Below are positions 56,484-64,000 of a stretch of 64,000 bases of DNA, piece by piece. Source of the stretch: Levilactobacillus paucivorans (GTDB lineage Bacteria > Bacillota > Bacilli > Lactobacillales > Lactobacillaceae); the NCBI RefSeq assembly GCF_001437125.1, contig NZ_JQCA01000163.1, positions 1 through 64,000 of the forward strand. Reading direction: 5' to 3'. Under the pieces are notes generated by a model. It ran no database searches. It was not told where the DNA came from and was given only the letters and a program-made list of their open reading frames with translations. Each line of letters opens with the position of its first letter. The first letter of the stretch is position 1. The position numbers and the translations under genes are program-made.

Positions 56484-57134
56484 TTAGTTATCTGAATGCT
56501 TTTCACGTGGTGGGCGAACAGCACTCTTAACAGTAACGAGTGACTTGTTGGCACCTGGCACGTTACCCTTAATCAACAGAACGTTGTTTTCAACATCTGC
56601 CTTAACAATTTCAAGGTTTAAGATAGTAACTTGCTTGTTACCCATCCGGCCTGGAAGCTTCATACCAGGGAATACCCGGTTAATGATAGCACCCAGAGAA
56701 CCTGGACGACGGTGGTAACGAGAACCGTGAGCCATAGGACCACGACGTTGACCATCTTTATGAATGTTACCTTGGTAACCATGACCTTTAGTCACACCAG
56801 TGACATCAACGATGTCTCCTGCTTGGAAGGTATCAACTTTAACTTCGTCTGCTACCTTGTAATCTCCCAGCTCAACATCTCTGAATTCACGAATGAAGCG
56901 CTTAGGAGTCGTGTTTGCTTTTGCTACATGACCTTGTTCGGGCTTGTTGCTGAGTACTTCACGCTTGTCTTGGTAACCAAGTTGAATGGCATCGTAACCG
57001 TCGTTTTCCATTGTCTTAACTTGCAACACTACGTTTGGGGTTGCTTCGACAACAGTAACGGGGATTAATTCGCCAGCATCAGTGAAGACCTGCGTCATCC
57101 CGACCTTTTTCCCTAAGATTCCTTTTGTGGTCAT
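56484..57134 (-). CDS. rplC: 50S ribosomal protein L3
   Basis: L3 (216 residues) nucleates 50S assembly and reaches the peptidyl transferase centre with its central loop. It starts [16 protein letters not shown] and contains [13 protein letters not shown] near residue 135, the loop tip where tiamulin/linezolid changes occur in other species. GGAGGT precedes the ATG. Confidence 0.99.
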   Translation of the reverse strand: MTTKGILGKKVGMTQVFTDAGELIPVTVVEATPNVVLQVKTMENDGYDAIQLGYQDKREVLSNKPEQGHVAKANTTPKRFIREFRDVELGDYKVADEVKVDTFQAGDIVDVTGVTKGHGYQGNIHKDGQRRGPMAHGSRYHRRPGSLGAIINRVFPGMKLPGRMGNKQVTILNLEIVKADVENNVLLIKGNVPGANKSLVTVKSAVRPPREKHSDN

Positions 57135-57173
57135 GAGTACACCTCCGATTATATTGTATTTATTTTGAAGAAA

Positions 57174-57482
57174 TTATAACTTGATTTCGATGTCCACACC
57201 ACTAGGCAAGTCGAGCTTCATTAATGAGTCAACTGTCTTTGGCGTTGGGTTAACGATATCGATCAAACGCTTGTGAGTCCGCATTTCGAACTGTTCACGT
57301 GAGTCCTTAAACTTATGTGGTGAACGTAATACGGTGTAGATCGTCCGTTCTGTTGGTAATGGAATAGGACCTGAGATGCCGGCACCAGTTCTCTTAGCAG
57401 TTTCAACGATCTTCTCTGCTGATTGGTCGAGGATACGATGTTCGTAAGCCTTCAACCGAATCCGAATTTTTTGTTTTGCCAT
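57174..57482 (-). CDS. rpsJ: 30S ribosomal protein S10
   Basis: S10 (102 residues) is a 30S head protein and also the NusE component of antitermination complexes. It begins [20 protein letters not shown] and ends [17 protein letters not shown] is 6-7 nt before the ATG. It is the first gene of the S10-spc-alpha superoperon. Confidence 0.99.
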   Translation of the reverse strand: MAKQKIRIRLKAYEHRILDQSAEKIVETAKRTGAGISGPIPLPTERTIYTVLRSPHKFKDSREQFEMRTHKRLIDIVNPTPKTVDSLMKLDLPSGVDIEIKL

Positions 57483-57645
57483 TGTGTTCCCTCCTTCGTC
57501 TATTTTAAAAATAAGACTAACTCCGTGGAAATTCCCGCCACGCCCTCATGGCAAAGCGGCCGGGCGTGTCGCAATCTCCCACATCATCGCTTAAACTTTT
57601 TGGCGATCCCCAGGGGGCGCAAATGTCCCCTCAGAAATTCAGCAC
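57483..57645 (-). other. S10 operon 5' leader with hairpins
   Basis: About 163 nt lie between the predicted transcription start and rpsJ. The strongest hairpin is closed by CACGCCC (57568-57562) and GGGCGTG (57545-57539). Smaller ones are GGGG/CCCC and ATCGC/GCGAT. The position resembles the autoregulated S10 leader of E. coli, but no sequence similarity to it is evident. Confidence 0.5.
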
Positions 57646-57651
57646 TTAACT

Positions 57652-57680
57652 ATCATACTAAATAAAGTGCCATATGGCAA
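57652..57680 (-). promoter_or_regulatory. Promoter of the S10 operon
   Basis: On the minus strand TTGCCA (57680-57675), a 17-bp spacer and TATGAT (57657-57652) form a strong promoter. The rest of the 437-bp gap up to the MATE gene is AT-rich, with only a lone TATAAT at 57853-57848. Confidence 0.8.
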
Positions 57681-57919
57681 GGGTTTTCGCGAAATTGCTT
57701 GCGATTTGTCTTAAATAATTATTGGCTATTCCTAGCATAACCTGGAAGTTTTAATCAACTTTCTTCTAATTAAATACAATTTAACTGAATTCAATGAAAA
57801 AGAACGACTGGTCATCCAGTTTTTCCCAATTAAGGCCAACGCGTGTTATTATACCTTATCTTTGACAATTTTCCTAATGAATTTACCGCAATTCTCTTAA
57901 ATAGTCTGTGCTGTGGTGA

Positions 57920-59257
57920 CTAGTCCTTCTCCTCACCCCACTGTTGCTTAAAGGCTGCCCGGGCCAGGAGCCAGCCTAGTAGACAGGTCACCACATCAGC
58001 AGCCGGTTGGGCCCAAATAATCCCGTGATAACCCAGTAGTCCCGCCCCAACAACAATGAATAAGTAGAAAGCAACTCCCTGCCGTGAGATAGACATCAAG
58101 AGAGCCGCTAGAGCCTTCCCTGTGCTCTGGAAGACCGTCGTGTACACTAACACTGCGCCTACGAACGGTGTCGTCGCGAGGAAGACGCGAAGCATATAGG
58201 TCCCCGCTGTGATGACGGCCTGGTCATGAAGAAAGAGGCCGATGATTTGTGGCGCGAAGACCATCAGGAGAACAGCAAAGACTAAGGCGTATCCGACCTC
58301 TACCAGAAGATCAAAGCGGAGCACTTGTTTGAACCGTTTCTGATTTCTCGCCCCATAGGTATAACCAATCAACGGCTGGGCACCGAAGGCAAAACCAATC
58401 ATGACCAGCATGATAATCATATAAACCTTGAGGACAATTCCCATCGCCGCCACCCGTGTCGGGCCAAAACTCACCAGATAGCGATTCAAAACGGCCGTTC
58501 CGAATGCCTGCATTAGATTAGTAATTGAACCTGGAATCCCAATCAAGAGCACTTGTCCTAAAAGTTGTCGGTTAATCCGACTCTGTCGCACATCAATCGT
58601 CACGACCTGGCAATAGTGCCCGGTAAGCCAGACCAATAGGATGGCCGATATGCTATAACCAATCATCGTTGCCAAGGCAGCTCCGGCAGCCCCCATGCCG
58701 GCGGAAAAAATCAAAATAGGATCAAGAACAATGGTAACCACCGTTCCCACCATCGTTCCTATCATTGACTGGGTCGCAAACCCTTCAGTTCGAATCAGAT
58801 TCCCTGGGACCATTGACACCATGATTGGCATGGCACCGAAGGTCATGAGATGGTAAAACTGCTCAGCATAGTGGTAAGTGGCCGGTGTTGCCCCGAACAT
58901 CACCAGAATGGGGCGGGTAAAGGCTAGCAGAAGAACCGTCACCAGTAGTCCTACCACAATCGCCCCGTAGAGACAAAAACTACTGACCCGCCTGGCCGTC
59001 TGATAGTCCTTTTCCCCAAGCAGTCGCGAAATCAGGGAACTTCCCCCTAAACCGAAGATATCGCCGATCGCAATCAGAAGTGAAAATAATGGTGTGCAGA
59101 GTGCCACCCCGGCTACCAACGCCGTATTCTGCGTCTGTGAGACAAAGTATGTATCCGCCAAATTGTAAATCATACTAGCCACCATGCCCAGTACGACAGG
59201 CAATGCCAGCTTAAAGTAGGCCCGCGGAACCGGTGCTTTTTCAAACAATTCTTCCAT
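57920..59257 (-). CDS. MATE family efflux transporter
   Basis: This 445-residue multidrug/toxin exporter has about twelve membrane helices in two repeated six-helix halves (roughly 10-220 and 230-440). The first half begins PRAYFKLALPVVLGMVASMIYNLADTYFV, whose key residues (P-x-x-L, N-x-x-D-T-Y-F-V) are typical of MepA-like MATE pumps driven by Na+ or H+. The second half repeats GIPGSITNLMQAFGTAVLNRYL. The substrate is unknown. It lies between fusA and rpsJ, with its own extended -10 promoter, so it interrupts the translation gene clusters. No terminator is obvious before the S10 promoter. Confidence 0.93.
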   Translation of the reverse strand: MEELFEKAPVPRAYFKLALPVVLGMVASMIYNLADTYFVSQTQNTALVAGVALCTPLFSLLIAIGDIFGLGGSSLISRLLGEKDYQTARRVSSFCLYGAIVVGLLVTVLLLAFTRPILVMFGATPATYHYAEQFYHLMTFGAMPIMVSMVPGNLIRTEGFATQSMIGTMVGTVVTIVLDPILIFSAGMGAAGAALATMIGYSISAILLVWLTGHYCQVVTIDVRQSRINRQLLGQVLLIGIPGSITNLMQAFGTAVLNRYLVSFGPTRVAAMGIVLKVYMIIMLVMIGFAFGAQPLIGYTYGARNQKRFKQVLRFDLLVEVGYALVFAVLLMVFAPQIIGLFLHDQAVITAGTYMLRVFLATTPFVGAVLVYTTVFQSTGKALAALLMSISRQGVAFYLFIVVGAGLLGYHGIIWAQPAADVVTCLLGWLLARAAFKQQWGEEKD

Positions 59258-59296
59258 TATATGGTCACTTCTCTCTTTTAAACTTATGCCTCACAA

Positions 59297-59305
59297 ATTA
59301 TAACA
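59297..59305 (-). promoter_or_regulatory. Extended -10 promoter of the MATE gene
   Basis: On the minus strand TG-T-TATAAT lies about 40 bp before the ATG, just past the fusA terminator. Confidence 0.6.
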
Positions 59306-59318
59306 CGCTACCAAGGTA

Positions 59319-59350
59319 CAAAAAAACGCCCCACCGTGAGGTAGGACGTT
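59319..59350 (-). terminator. Terminator after fusA
   Basis: A 10-bp stem with two G-U pairs around UCAC is followed on the minus strand by seven U's. Confidence 0.9.
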
Positions 59351-59369
59351 CCTTTAAAGAAGAGTCGGA

Positions 59370-61469
59370 CTAGTCTTCGACTGGAGTACCGCCGTTCTTC
59401 TTGATAATATCAGCTTGAACACTCTTTGGCGTTGGTTCGTAGTGGTCAAACGTCATGGTAAAGGTACCACGACCTTGAGAAGCAGAACGTAACGTCGTAG
59501 CGTAACCGAACATTTCGGATAACGGAACGAAGGAGTGAATCATTTGTGCGTTCCCACGAGCTTCCATACCATCGACCTTACCACGACGTGCGGTAACTTG
59601 GCCCATGATATCACCCATGTAGTCTTCTGGTACTAAAATATCAACCTTCATGATTGGTTCAAGGATGACAGGACCAGCAGACTTAACAGCGTTACGTAAA
59701 GCCAATGATGCGGCAACCTTGAAGGCTGCTTCACTAGAATCGACTTCATGGTAACTACCATCGTATAACTTGGCCTTAACATCAACCAATGGGTAACCGG
59801 CTAACACACCGTTTGCCATGGCTTCTTGCAGACCTTGGTCAACTGAAGGGATAAATTCACGAGGAACAACCCCACCAACGATAGCGTCTTCGAATTCGTA
59901 ACCCTTACCACGTTCGTTAGGTGTGAATTCGATCCAAACGTCACCATATTGACCTTTACCACCAGATTGACGAACGAACTTACCTTGGACCTTAGTTGGC
60001 TTCGTGAAGGCTTCACGGTAAGCAACTTGAGGAGCACCAATGTCCGCTTCAACCTTGAATTCACGCTTCATACGGTCAATGATGATGTCCAAGTGAAGTT
60101 CACCCATCCCAGCAATCAGAGTTTCACCAGTTTCAGGGTTAGTTTCAGCCTTGAAAGTAGGGTCTTCTTCAGAAAGCTTTTGTAAGGCGTTGTTCATCTT
60201 GTCTTGGTCAGCCTTCGTCTTAGGTTCCACGGCAACCTGGATAACTGGATCTGGGAAGTTCATGGATTCCAAGTGAAGTGGGTGATCAGGATCAGTCAAA
60301 GAGTCACCAGTAGTGGTGTTCTTCAAACCAATGGCCCCGGCAATATCACCAGAGAAGACTTCTGGAATTTCTTGACGGTGATTGGAGTGCATTTGCAGCA
60401 GACGTCCAACACGTTCACGCTTGTCTTTAGTGGCGTTCAAGACATATGAACCACCTTCCAAGGTACCGGAGTAAACCCGGATGTAAGTCAAACGACCAAC
60501 GAATGGGTCGGTGGCAACCTTGAATGCTAAGGCAGCGAATGGCGCGTCATCATCGGCACGCAACGTAACGGCTTCATCAGTGTCAGGAACAGTAGCGTTG
60601 TATGGCTTAACATCCAATGGAGATGGTAAGTAGTCCACAACGGCGTCCATCAACATTTGAACACCCTTATCCTTGAAAGCAGAACCAGCGAAGACTGGGA
60701 ACATTTCCAGCTTCAAAGTAGCACGCCGGATAGCGGCCTTTAATTCTGCCTTGGTGATTTCTTCACCTTCAAGGTACTTTTCCATGATTTCATCATCAAC
60801 GTCAGCGACGCTTTCGATGATGCCTTCATGGCGCTTTTCAGCTTCTTCCTTCATGTCGGCAGGAATTTCAACAGTGTCCCATGAGGAACCCAGTTCATCC
60901 TTGTCGTACACGTAGGCTTTCATTTCGATTAAGTCAACAACACCGGCGAAATCATCTTCGGCACCGATTGCCATTTGTAAAGCAACCGCGTTGGCTTGTA
61001 ACCGGTCGTGAATGGAGTTAACTGAGAAGTCAAAGTCGGCACCCAGCTTATCCATCTTGTTCACGAACACGATACGAGGAACATCGAAATCTGAGGCTTG
61101 ACGCCAAACAGTTTCGGTTTGTGGTTCAACACCGGCTTGACCGTCTAAGACGGTTACGGCACCATCAAGCACACGCAGAGAACGTTCAACTTCAACAGTG
61201 AAGTCCACGTGCCCTGGAGTATCGATGATGTTGATCCGGTGACCCTTCCATTCCGCAGTCGTAGCGGCAGAAGTGATCGTGATACCACGTTCTTGTTCTT
61301 GTTCCATCCAGTCCATTTGTGAAGCCCCATCGTGGGTTTCACCAATCTTGTGGATCTTACCAGTGTAATACAGGATACGCTCAGTGGTGGTCGTCTTACC
61401 AGCATCGATGTGGGCCATGATACCGATATTACGAGTCTTATCAAGCGGGAATTCACGAGTATTAGCCAT
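59370..61469 (-). CDS. fusA: Elongation factor G
   Basis: EF-G (699 residues) is the GTPase that drives tRNA-mRNA translocation and, with RRF, ribosome recycling. G1 is AHIDAGKT (residues 19-26), G3 DTPGH and G4 [10 protein letters not shown]. Domains II-V follow, with [14 protein letters not shown] in domain V. I used ATG 61469 ([16 protein letters not shown]) behind AGGAG; an upstream in-frame ATG at 61553 would precede a terminator-like hairpin. It is the third gene of the str cluster after rpsL and rpsG, separated from rpsG by a 190-bp leader. Confidence 0.98.
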   Translation of the reverse strand: MANTREFPLDKTRNIGIMAHIDAGKTTTTERILYYTGKIHKIGETHDGASQMDWMEQEQERGITITSAATTAEWKGHRINIIDTPGHVDFTVEVERSLRVLDGAVTVLDGQAGVEPQTETVWRQASDFDVPRIVFVNKMDKLGADFDFSVNSIHDRLQANAVALQMAIGAEDDFAGVVDLIEMKAYVYDKDELGSSWDTVEIPADMKEEAEKRHEGIIESVADVDDEIMEKYLEGEEITKAELKAAIRRATLKLEMFPVFAGSAFKDKGVQMLMDAVVDYLPSPLDVKPYNATVPDTDEAVTLRADDDAPFAALAFKVATDPFVGRLTYIRVYSGTLEGGSYVLNATKDKRERVGRLLQMHSNHRQEIPEVFSGDIAGAIGLKNTTTGDSLTDPDHPLHLESMNFPDPVIQVAVEPKTKADQDKMNNALQKLSEEDPTFKAETNPETGETLIAGMGELHLDIIIDRMKREFKVEADIGAPQVAYREAFTKPTKVQGKFVRQSGGKGQYGDVWIEFTPNERGKGYEFEDAIVGGVVPREFIPSVDQGLQEAMANGVLAGYPLVDVKAKLYDGSYHEVDSSEAAFKVAASLALRNAVKSAGPVILEPIMKVDILVPEDYMGDIMGQVTARRGKVDGMEARGNAQMIHSFVPLSEMFGYATTLRSASQGRGTFTMTFDHYEPTPKSVQADIIKKNGGTPVED

Positions 61470-61512
61470 GATTAATGTGTAACTCCTCTCAAAATTGATC
61501 GTAGATTGTGCC

Positions 61513-61553
61513 AAAAAGTGACTACTAACATCGCAAATGATTTTAGTAGCCAC
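61513..61553 (-). terminator. Terminator-like hairpin in the fusA leader
   Basis: On the minus strand GTG-g-CTACTAA pairs with TTAGTAG-t-CAC, with a 14-nt loop, and is directly followed by UUUUU, upstream of fusA. Confidence 0.6.
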
Positions 61554-61618
61554 CTCTGGATTAAAGGATTACTCCCTTAAGTTAGAGGCAAGAGAGTCAT
61601 GAGACACTCCGCTCTAAC

Positions 61619-61627
61619 ATTTTATCA
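61619..61627 (-). promoter_or_regulatory. Possible promoter between rpsG and fusA
   Basis: On the minus strand TG-A-TAAAAT is an extended -10. The adjoining inverted repeat GTTAGAG (61618-61612) and CTCTAAC (61587-61581) overlaps the predicted start of transcription. Confidence 0.5.
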
Positions 61628-61659
61628 CACCGCGATTAAAAACAGTGCGATGGCTGCTC

Positions 61660-62130
61660 CTACCAACGGTAGTGGGCGAAGGCACGGTTAGCATCTGCCA
61701 TCCGGTGAGTGTCTTCACGCTTCTTAACAGCAGCACCCGTGTTGTTGGCAGCATCCATGATTTCACGCGCTAAGCGTTCAACCATCGTGTGTTCACCACG
61801 TAAACGAGAGTACTGTACCATCCAACGAAGACCAAGAGTCGTCCGACGATCTGGACGAACTTCGATTGGGACTTGGTAGTTTGATCCACCAACCCGGCGA
61901 GCCTTGACTTCCAAGACTGGCATAACATTCTTCATTGCTTCTTCGAAGACTTCCACTGGATCGTTACCAGTTTCGTTCTTAATGATGTCGAAGGCACCAT
62001 AAATGATTTTAGTTGAAGTTCCGCGTTTCCCATCCATCATCGTGTGGTTAATCAAACGAGTAACCAACTTTGAGTTGTAAATTGGATCAGGAAGGACTTC
62101 ACGCTTTTGTACAATTCCTTTTCTAGGCAT
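61660..62130 (-). CDS. rpsG: 30S ribosomal protein S7
   Basis: S7 (156 residues) nucleates the 30S head and contacts E-site tRNA; in E. coli it represses the str operon. It begins [20 protein letters not shown] and ends [16 protein letters not shown], both conserved. AGGAGG precedes the ATG. Confidence 0.99.
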   Translation of the reverse strand: MPRKGIVQKREVLPDPIYNSKLVTRLINHTMMDGKRGTSTKIIYGAFDIIKNETGNDPVEVFEEAMKNVMPVLEVKARRVGGSNYQVPIEVRPDRRTTLGLRWMVQYSRLRGEHTMVERLAREIMDAANNTGAAVKKREDTHRMADANRAFAHYRW

Positions 62131-62203
62131 TATATTATCCTCCTTGAATATTGTTTAGTAACTGCTTGACGGCATCCGTGCAAGTCAGTTAATGTCGTGA
62201 TTC

Positions 62204-62617
62204 TTAATCCTTAGGCTTCTTGGTACCGTACTTAGAACGACTTTGACGACGGTCGGTAACACCGGCAGTATCAAGCGCACCACGGATGATGTGGTAACGA
62301 ACCCCAGGTAAATCCTTCACCCGGCCACCACGAATTAAGACAACACTATGTTCTTGAAGGTTATGACCAATACCAGGAATGTAAGCAGTCACTTCAATTA
62401 AGTTTGACAACCGTACACGTGCATATTTCCGTAAAGCTGCGTTAGGCTTCTTAGGTGTCATGGTACCGACACGGGTAGCAACCCCACGCTTTTGAGGAGC
62501 AGGATTCTTAACTTGAGCTTTTTTGTAACTGTTATACCCGTAGTTTAAAGCTGGGGCATCTGATTTAGAACTATTAGATTTACGACCTTTACGCACCAAT
62601 TGGTTGATAGTAGGCAT
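62204..62617 (-). CDS. rpsL: 30S ribosomal protein S12
   Basis: S12 (137 residues) monitors decoding at the A site. The positions that alter streptomycin response in other species look wild type: Lys in [11 protein letters not shown] and Lys in [13 protein letters not shown]. It begins [12 protein letters not shown] and ends SKYGTKKPK, with a short internal extension before [16 protein letters not shown] precedes the ATG. It is the first gene of rpsL-rpsG-fusA. Confidence 0.99.
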   Translation of the reverse strand: MPTINQLVRKGRKSNSSKSDAPALNYGYNSYKKAQVKNPAPQKRGVATRVGTMTPKKPNAALRKYARVRLSNLIEVTAYIPGIGHNLQEHSVVLIRGGRVKDLPGVRYHIIRGALDTAGVTDRRQSRSKYGTKKPKD

Positions 62618-62788
62618 CTAACTAGTCCTCCTTTCTGTATTCTGATAGAGTTTAAGTCCACACATCCAGGTGGTTCATTTTTTTGAAAGAAAAAAGCCAC
62701 CTAGACGGGGGATCTAATTGAAGTGTCCCTCCCGCCGTCAGTCAGCATGTCTGGTAAGTTACCCGAGACCTGTCTGCGAAAAGCACCT
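62618..62788 (-). other. rpsL operon 5' leader with hairpins
   Basis: The predicted leader of about 170 nt can fold into three hairpins. One is closed by GACGG/CCGTC with inner G/C pairs (62704-62739). A second pairs AGGTGG and CCACCT with an inner U6/A6 stem (62668-62702). The third is a short GGTAAGTTACC palindrome near 62754. It is a candidate regulatory leader without a known class. Confidence 0.45.
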
Positions 62789-62793
62789 TGAAT

Positions 62794-62822
62794 AGAATAC
62801 CATGCCAGAAAACCAATGTCAA
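62794..62822 (-). promoter_or_regulatory. Promoter of rpsL-rpsG-fusA
   Basis: On the minus strand a perfect TTGACA (62822-62817), a 17-bp spacer ending TGG and TATTCT (62799-62794) form a strong promoter with an extended -10. Confidence 0.8.
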
Positions 62823-62891
62823 TAAGGGTTGCCACAATTCTCTGGAAACAATCTGGCATTTTTCACGGAGGTATCTAAGAGGTGATCACAA

Positions 62892-63545
62892 ATGTCGACT
62901 TTTCTCCTATTCTGTTATGGCTGTTGCTTTGGGTCTTTGATCTGTGCCACCAGCGATCGCTATGCCCGTCACGAATCCCCCTACTTTCCACGCTCACACT
63001 GTGACACCTGCCAAATGCCACTCCGGCCCTGGCAACTCATTCCCATTCTAAGCTACCTCTACCAACGAGGCCACTGCCACACTTGTGGTGCAGTGATCCC
63101 GTTGCAAGTCCTGGTCGTCGAAGTCGCCGGCGGCTGGTTAGCCACCACCATTACTGGCCCAGCCACCCTACTTGCTGTGGCCTGGCTCTACCTGTGGACC
63201 TACGCCGCATTGTGTGACGCGGCCACCCAAACTTTTCCTGGTATTATCAGTTGGTTAAGCCTTCCCGTGCTGTTCTGGTCAGCTGGCCCACTTGTCTGGG
63301 GACTCGGCGCTCTCTGGCTCCTTGGTATCCACTTCATTTGGCTACACCTTTCCCGACCACTTATCGGTGACGGCGACCTGGAGTTTATCGGCCTCTATGC
63401 TCTGGCTTTTGGCGTACAAACGACGGCCTGGTGGCTACTCACCGCCTGTCTCTTGGCACTGCTGCACCATCGCCAGTTTTCTGGGCGGATTGCCCTTCTC
63501 CCCTATCTAACCATTAGTGCCTTAGGCTGGTGGCTCTGGTCCTAG
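62892..63545 (+). CDS. comC: Prepilin peptidase / N-methyltransferase, ComC type
   Basis: This membrane aspartyl protease processes type IV pilin-like proteins; in Gram-positive bacteria it matures the ComG pseudopilins for DNA uptake. The 217 residues have two CxxC zinc pairs (C37/C40, C62/C65). The catalytic aspartates are Asp 109 in LCDAATQTFP and Asp 162 in LIGDGDLE (GxGD motif). About seven membrane helices are present. GAGGTG precedes ATG 62892. The stop codon TAG (63543-63545) directly abuts the end of an IS30 element, so the last few residues may be altered. No com operon partners are in the window. Confidence 0.9.
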   Translation: MSTFLLFCYGCCFGSLICATSDRYARHESPYFPRSHCDTCQMPLRPWQLIPILSYLYQRGHCHTCGAVIPLQVLVVEVAGGWLATTITGPATLLAVAWLYLWTYAALCDAATQTFPGIISWLSLPVLFWSAGPLVWGLGALWLLGIHFIWLHLSRPLIGDGDLEFIGLYALAFGVQTTAWWLLTACLLALLHHRQFSGRIALLPYLTISALGWWLWS

Positions 63546-64000
63546 ACGACGAATTGTCAAACCAAGTGCAACACTTTATCAAATAAAACTTCTTCAGGGG
63601 TACAGTAGTCTAGAACCTTTCTCGGACGGTGGTTTAGCTGCCATTGGCAACTCTTAACTTCCTCGTCCGTTCGCGGTTCCAGACTTTTATTTTTAGGGAA
63701 GTATTCTCGAATCAAACCATTCGTATTCTCGTTTGTGCCTCGTTGCTGAGGTGCATATGGATCTGGCCAGTAGATAGTAACACCAAGTTTTTCACGGATT
63801 TCCGCTAAGTTCAAAAACTCTGTTCCATGGTCCGGAGTAAGTGAAAGAACAAATTCCTTAGGAATTTGATCAAACATTGTTGTGAGGGCTTCATTCACTG
63901 ATTGACCATTCTTTCGTTTGGCCTTTTGAATCAAAGTGTATCGAATTAGTCGCTCTACCGCAGTCACTAGAACGGACTCACCGACGTTACCAAGAATGGT
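63546..64000 (-). mobile_element. IS30-family insertion sequence, right part
   Basis: The element begins at about 63546, next to the comC stop, and runs off the window. Its visible end includes GACGAATTGTCAAACCAAG (63549-63567), which contains the transposase stop codon, as in some compact IS30 elements of lactobacilli. The left end and any target duplication lie outside. Confidence 0.8.
63557..64000 (-). CDS. IS30-family transposase, C-terminal part
   Basis: The frame is open to the window edge and holds 147 residues of an rve-type (DDE) transposase; IS30 transposases usually have about 310-350. LTPDHGTEFLNL carries the second catalytic Asp and NENTNGLIREYFPK the catalytic Glu. The N-terminal HTH and first Asp are outside. 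The stop codon lies inside the terminal inverted repeat. Confidence 0.92.
   Translation of the reverse strand, partial: TILGNVGESVLVTAVERLIRYTLIQKAKRKNGQSVNEALTTMFDQIPKEFVLSLTPDHGTEFLNLAEIREKLGVTIYWPDPYAPQQRGTNENTNGLIREYFPKNKSLEPRTDEEVKSCQWQLNHRPRKVLDYCTPEEVLFDKVLHLV

Noticed and set aside
56631-57068. 145-codon plus-strand reading frame opposite rplC
   Set aside because: It is a shadow of L3 codon usage with no start signal.
57848-57853. Perfect TATAAT on the minus strand in the rpsJ-MATE gap
   Set aside because: There is no -35 at a usable distance and no TG extension, so it was not called a promoter. A distal second S10 promoter remains possible.
61470-61553. 28-residue N-terminal extension of EF-G
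   Set aside because: It passes through the terminator-like hairpin and lacks a ribosome binding site; ATG 61469 fits the family.

Overview
This window looks like chromosome from a heterofermentative member of the Lactobacillaceae, most like Levilactobacillus. The grounds are gene content and order, roughly 50% GC by eye, strong AGGAGG ribosome binding sites and frequent TTG/GTG starts; the genus is an inference. I saw no tRNA, rRNA or CRISPR array. Most genes lie on the minus strand.

Left part (1-7.9 kb): a 5'-truncated gluconate permease gene that abuts an AT-rich junction resembling an IS256-family end, an amino-acid permease, a ribose ABC uptake operon (rbsDACB) with CcpA and RbsR-like sites, and a stand-alone glutamate-cysteine ligase.

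Housekeeping block (8-22.3 kb, minus strand): pcrA-ligA-camS, then gatCAB-dgkB-rlmD, and xpt with a PurK-like ATP-grasp paralogue that has lost its catalytic motifs, then menA.

Respiratory block (21.4-29.9 kb): menA and a divergent polyprenyl diphosphate synthase supply the menaquinone side chain, and cydAB plus cydDC supply cytochrome bd and its assembly exporter. Their promoter regions carry a cre-like site (prenyl synthase) and an inverted repeat over the -35 (cydA). A GC-rich, multi-hairpin intergenic element lies between the prenyl synthase gene and cydC.

Middle (30-38.7 kb): a D-2-hydroxyacid dehydrogenase, an LCP cell-wall ligase, an amino-acid permease, a KtrAB-type potassium uptake pair, a tandem pair of secreted CAP-like proteins and a small XRE regulator.

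Translation superblock (38.8-62.6 kb, minus strand): rpsL-rpsG-fusA, then S10-spc-alpha from rpsJ to rplQ including secY, adk, infA and rpmJ, then ecfA1-ecfA2-ecfT-truA and rplM-rpsI. A MATE exporter separates fusA from the S10 operon. Several of these operons have their own promoters and long, hairpin-rich 5' leaders that may be regulatory.

Right edge (62.9-64 kb): a ComC-type prepilin peptidase whose stop codon abuts an IS30-family insertion sequence that runs off the window. Both window edges therefore appear to be mobile-element junctions. I found no wholly new multi-gene system. The most unusual items are the degenerate PurK paralogue, the structured 23.5 kb element and the unassigned leaders of fusA, rpsJ and rpsL.
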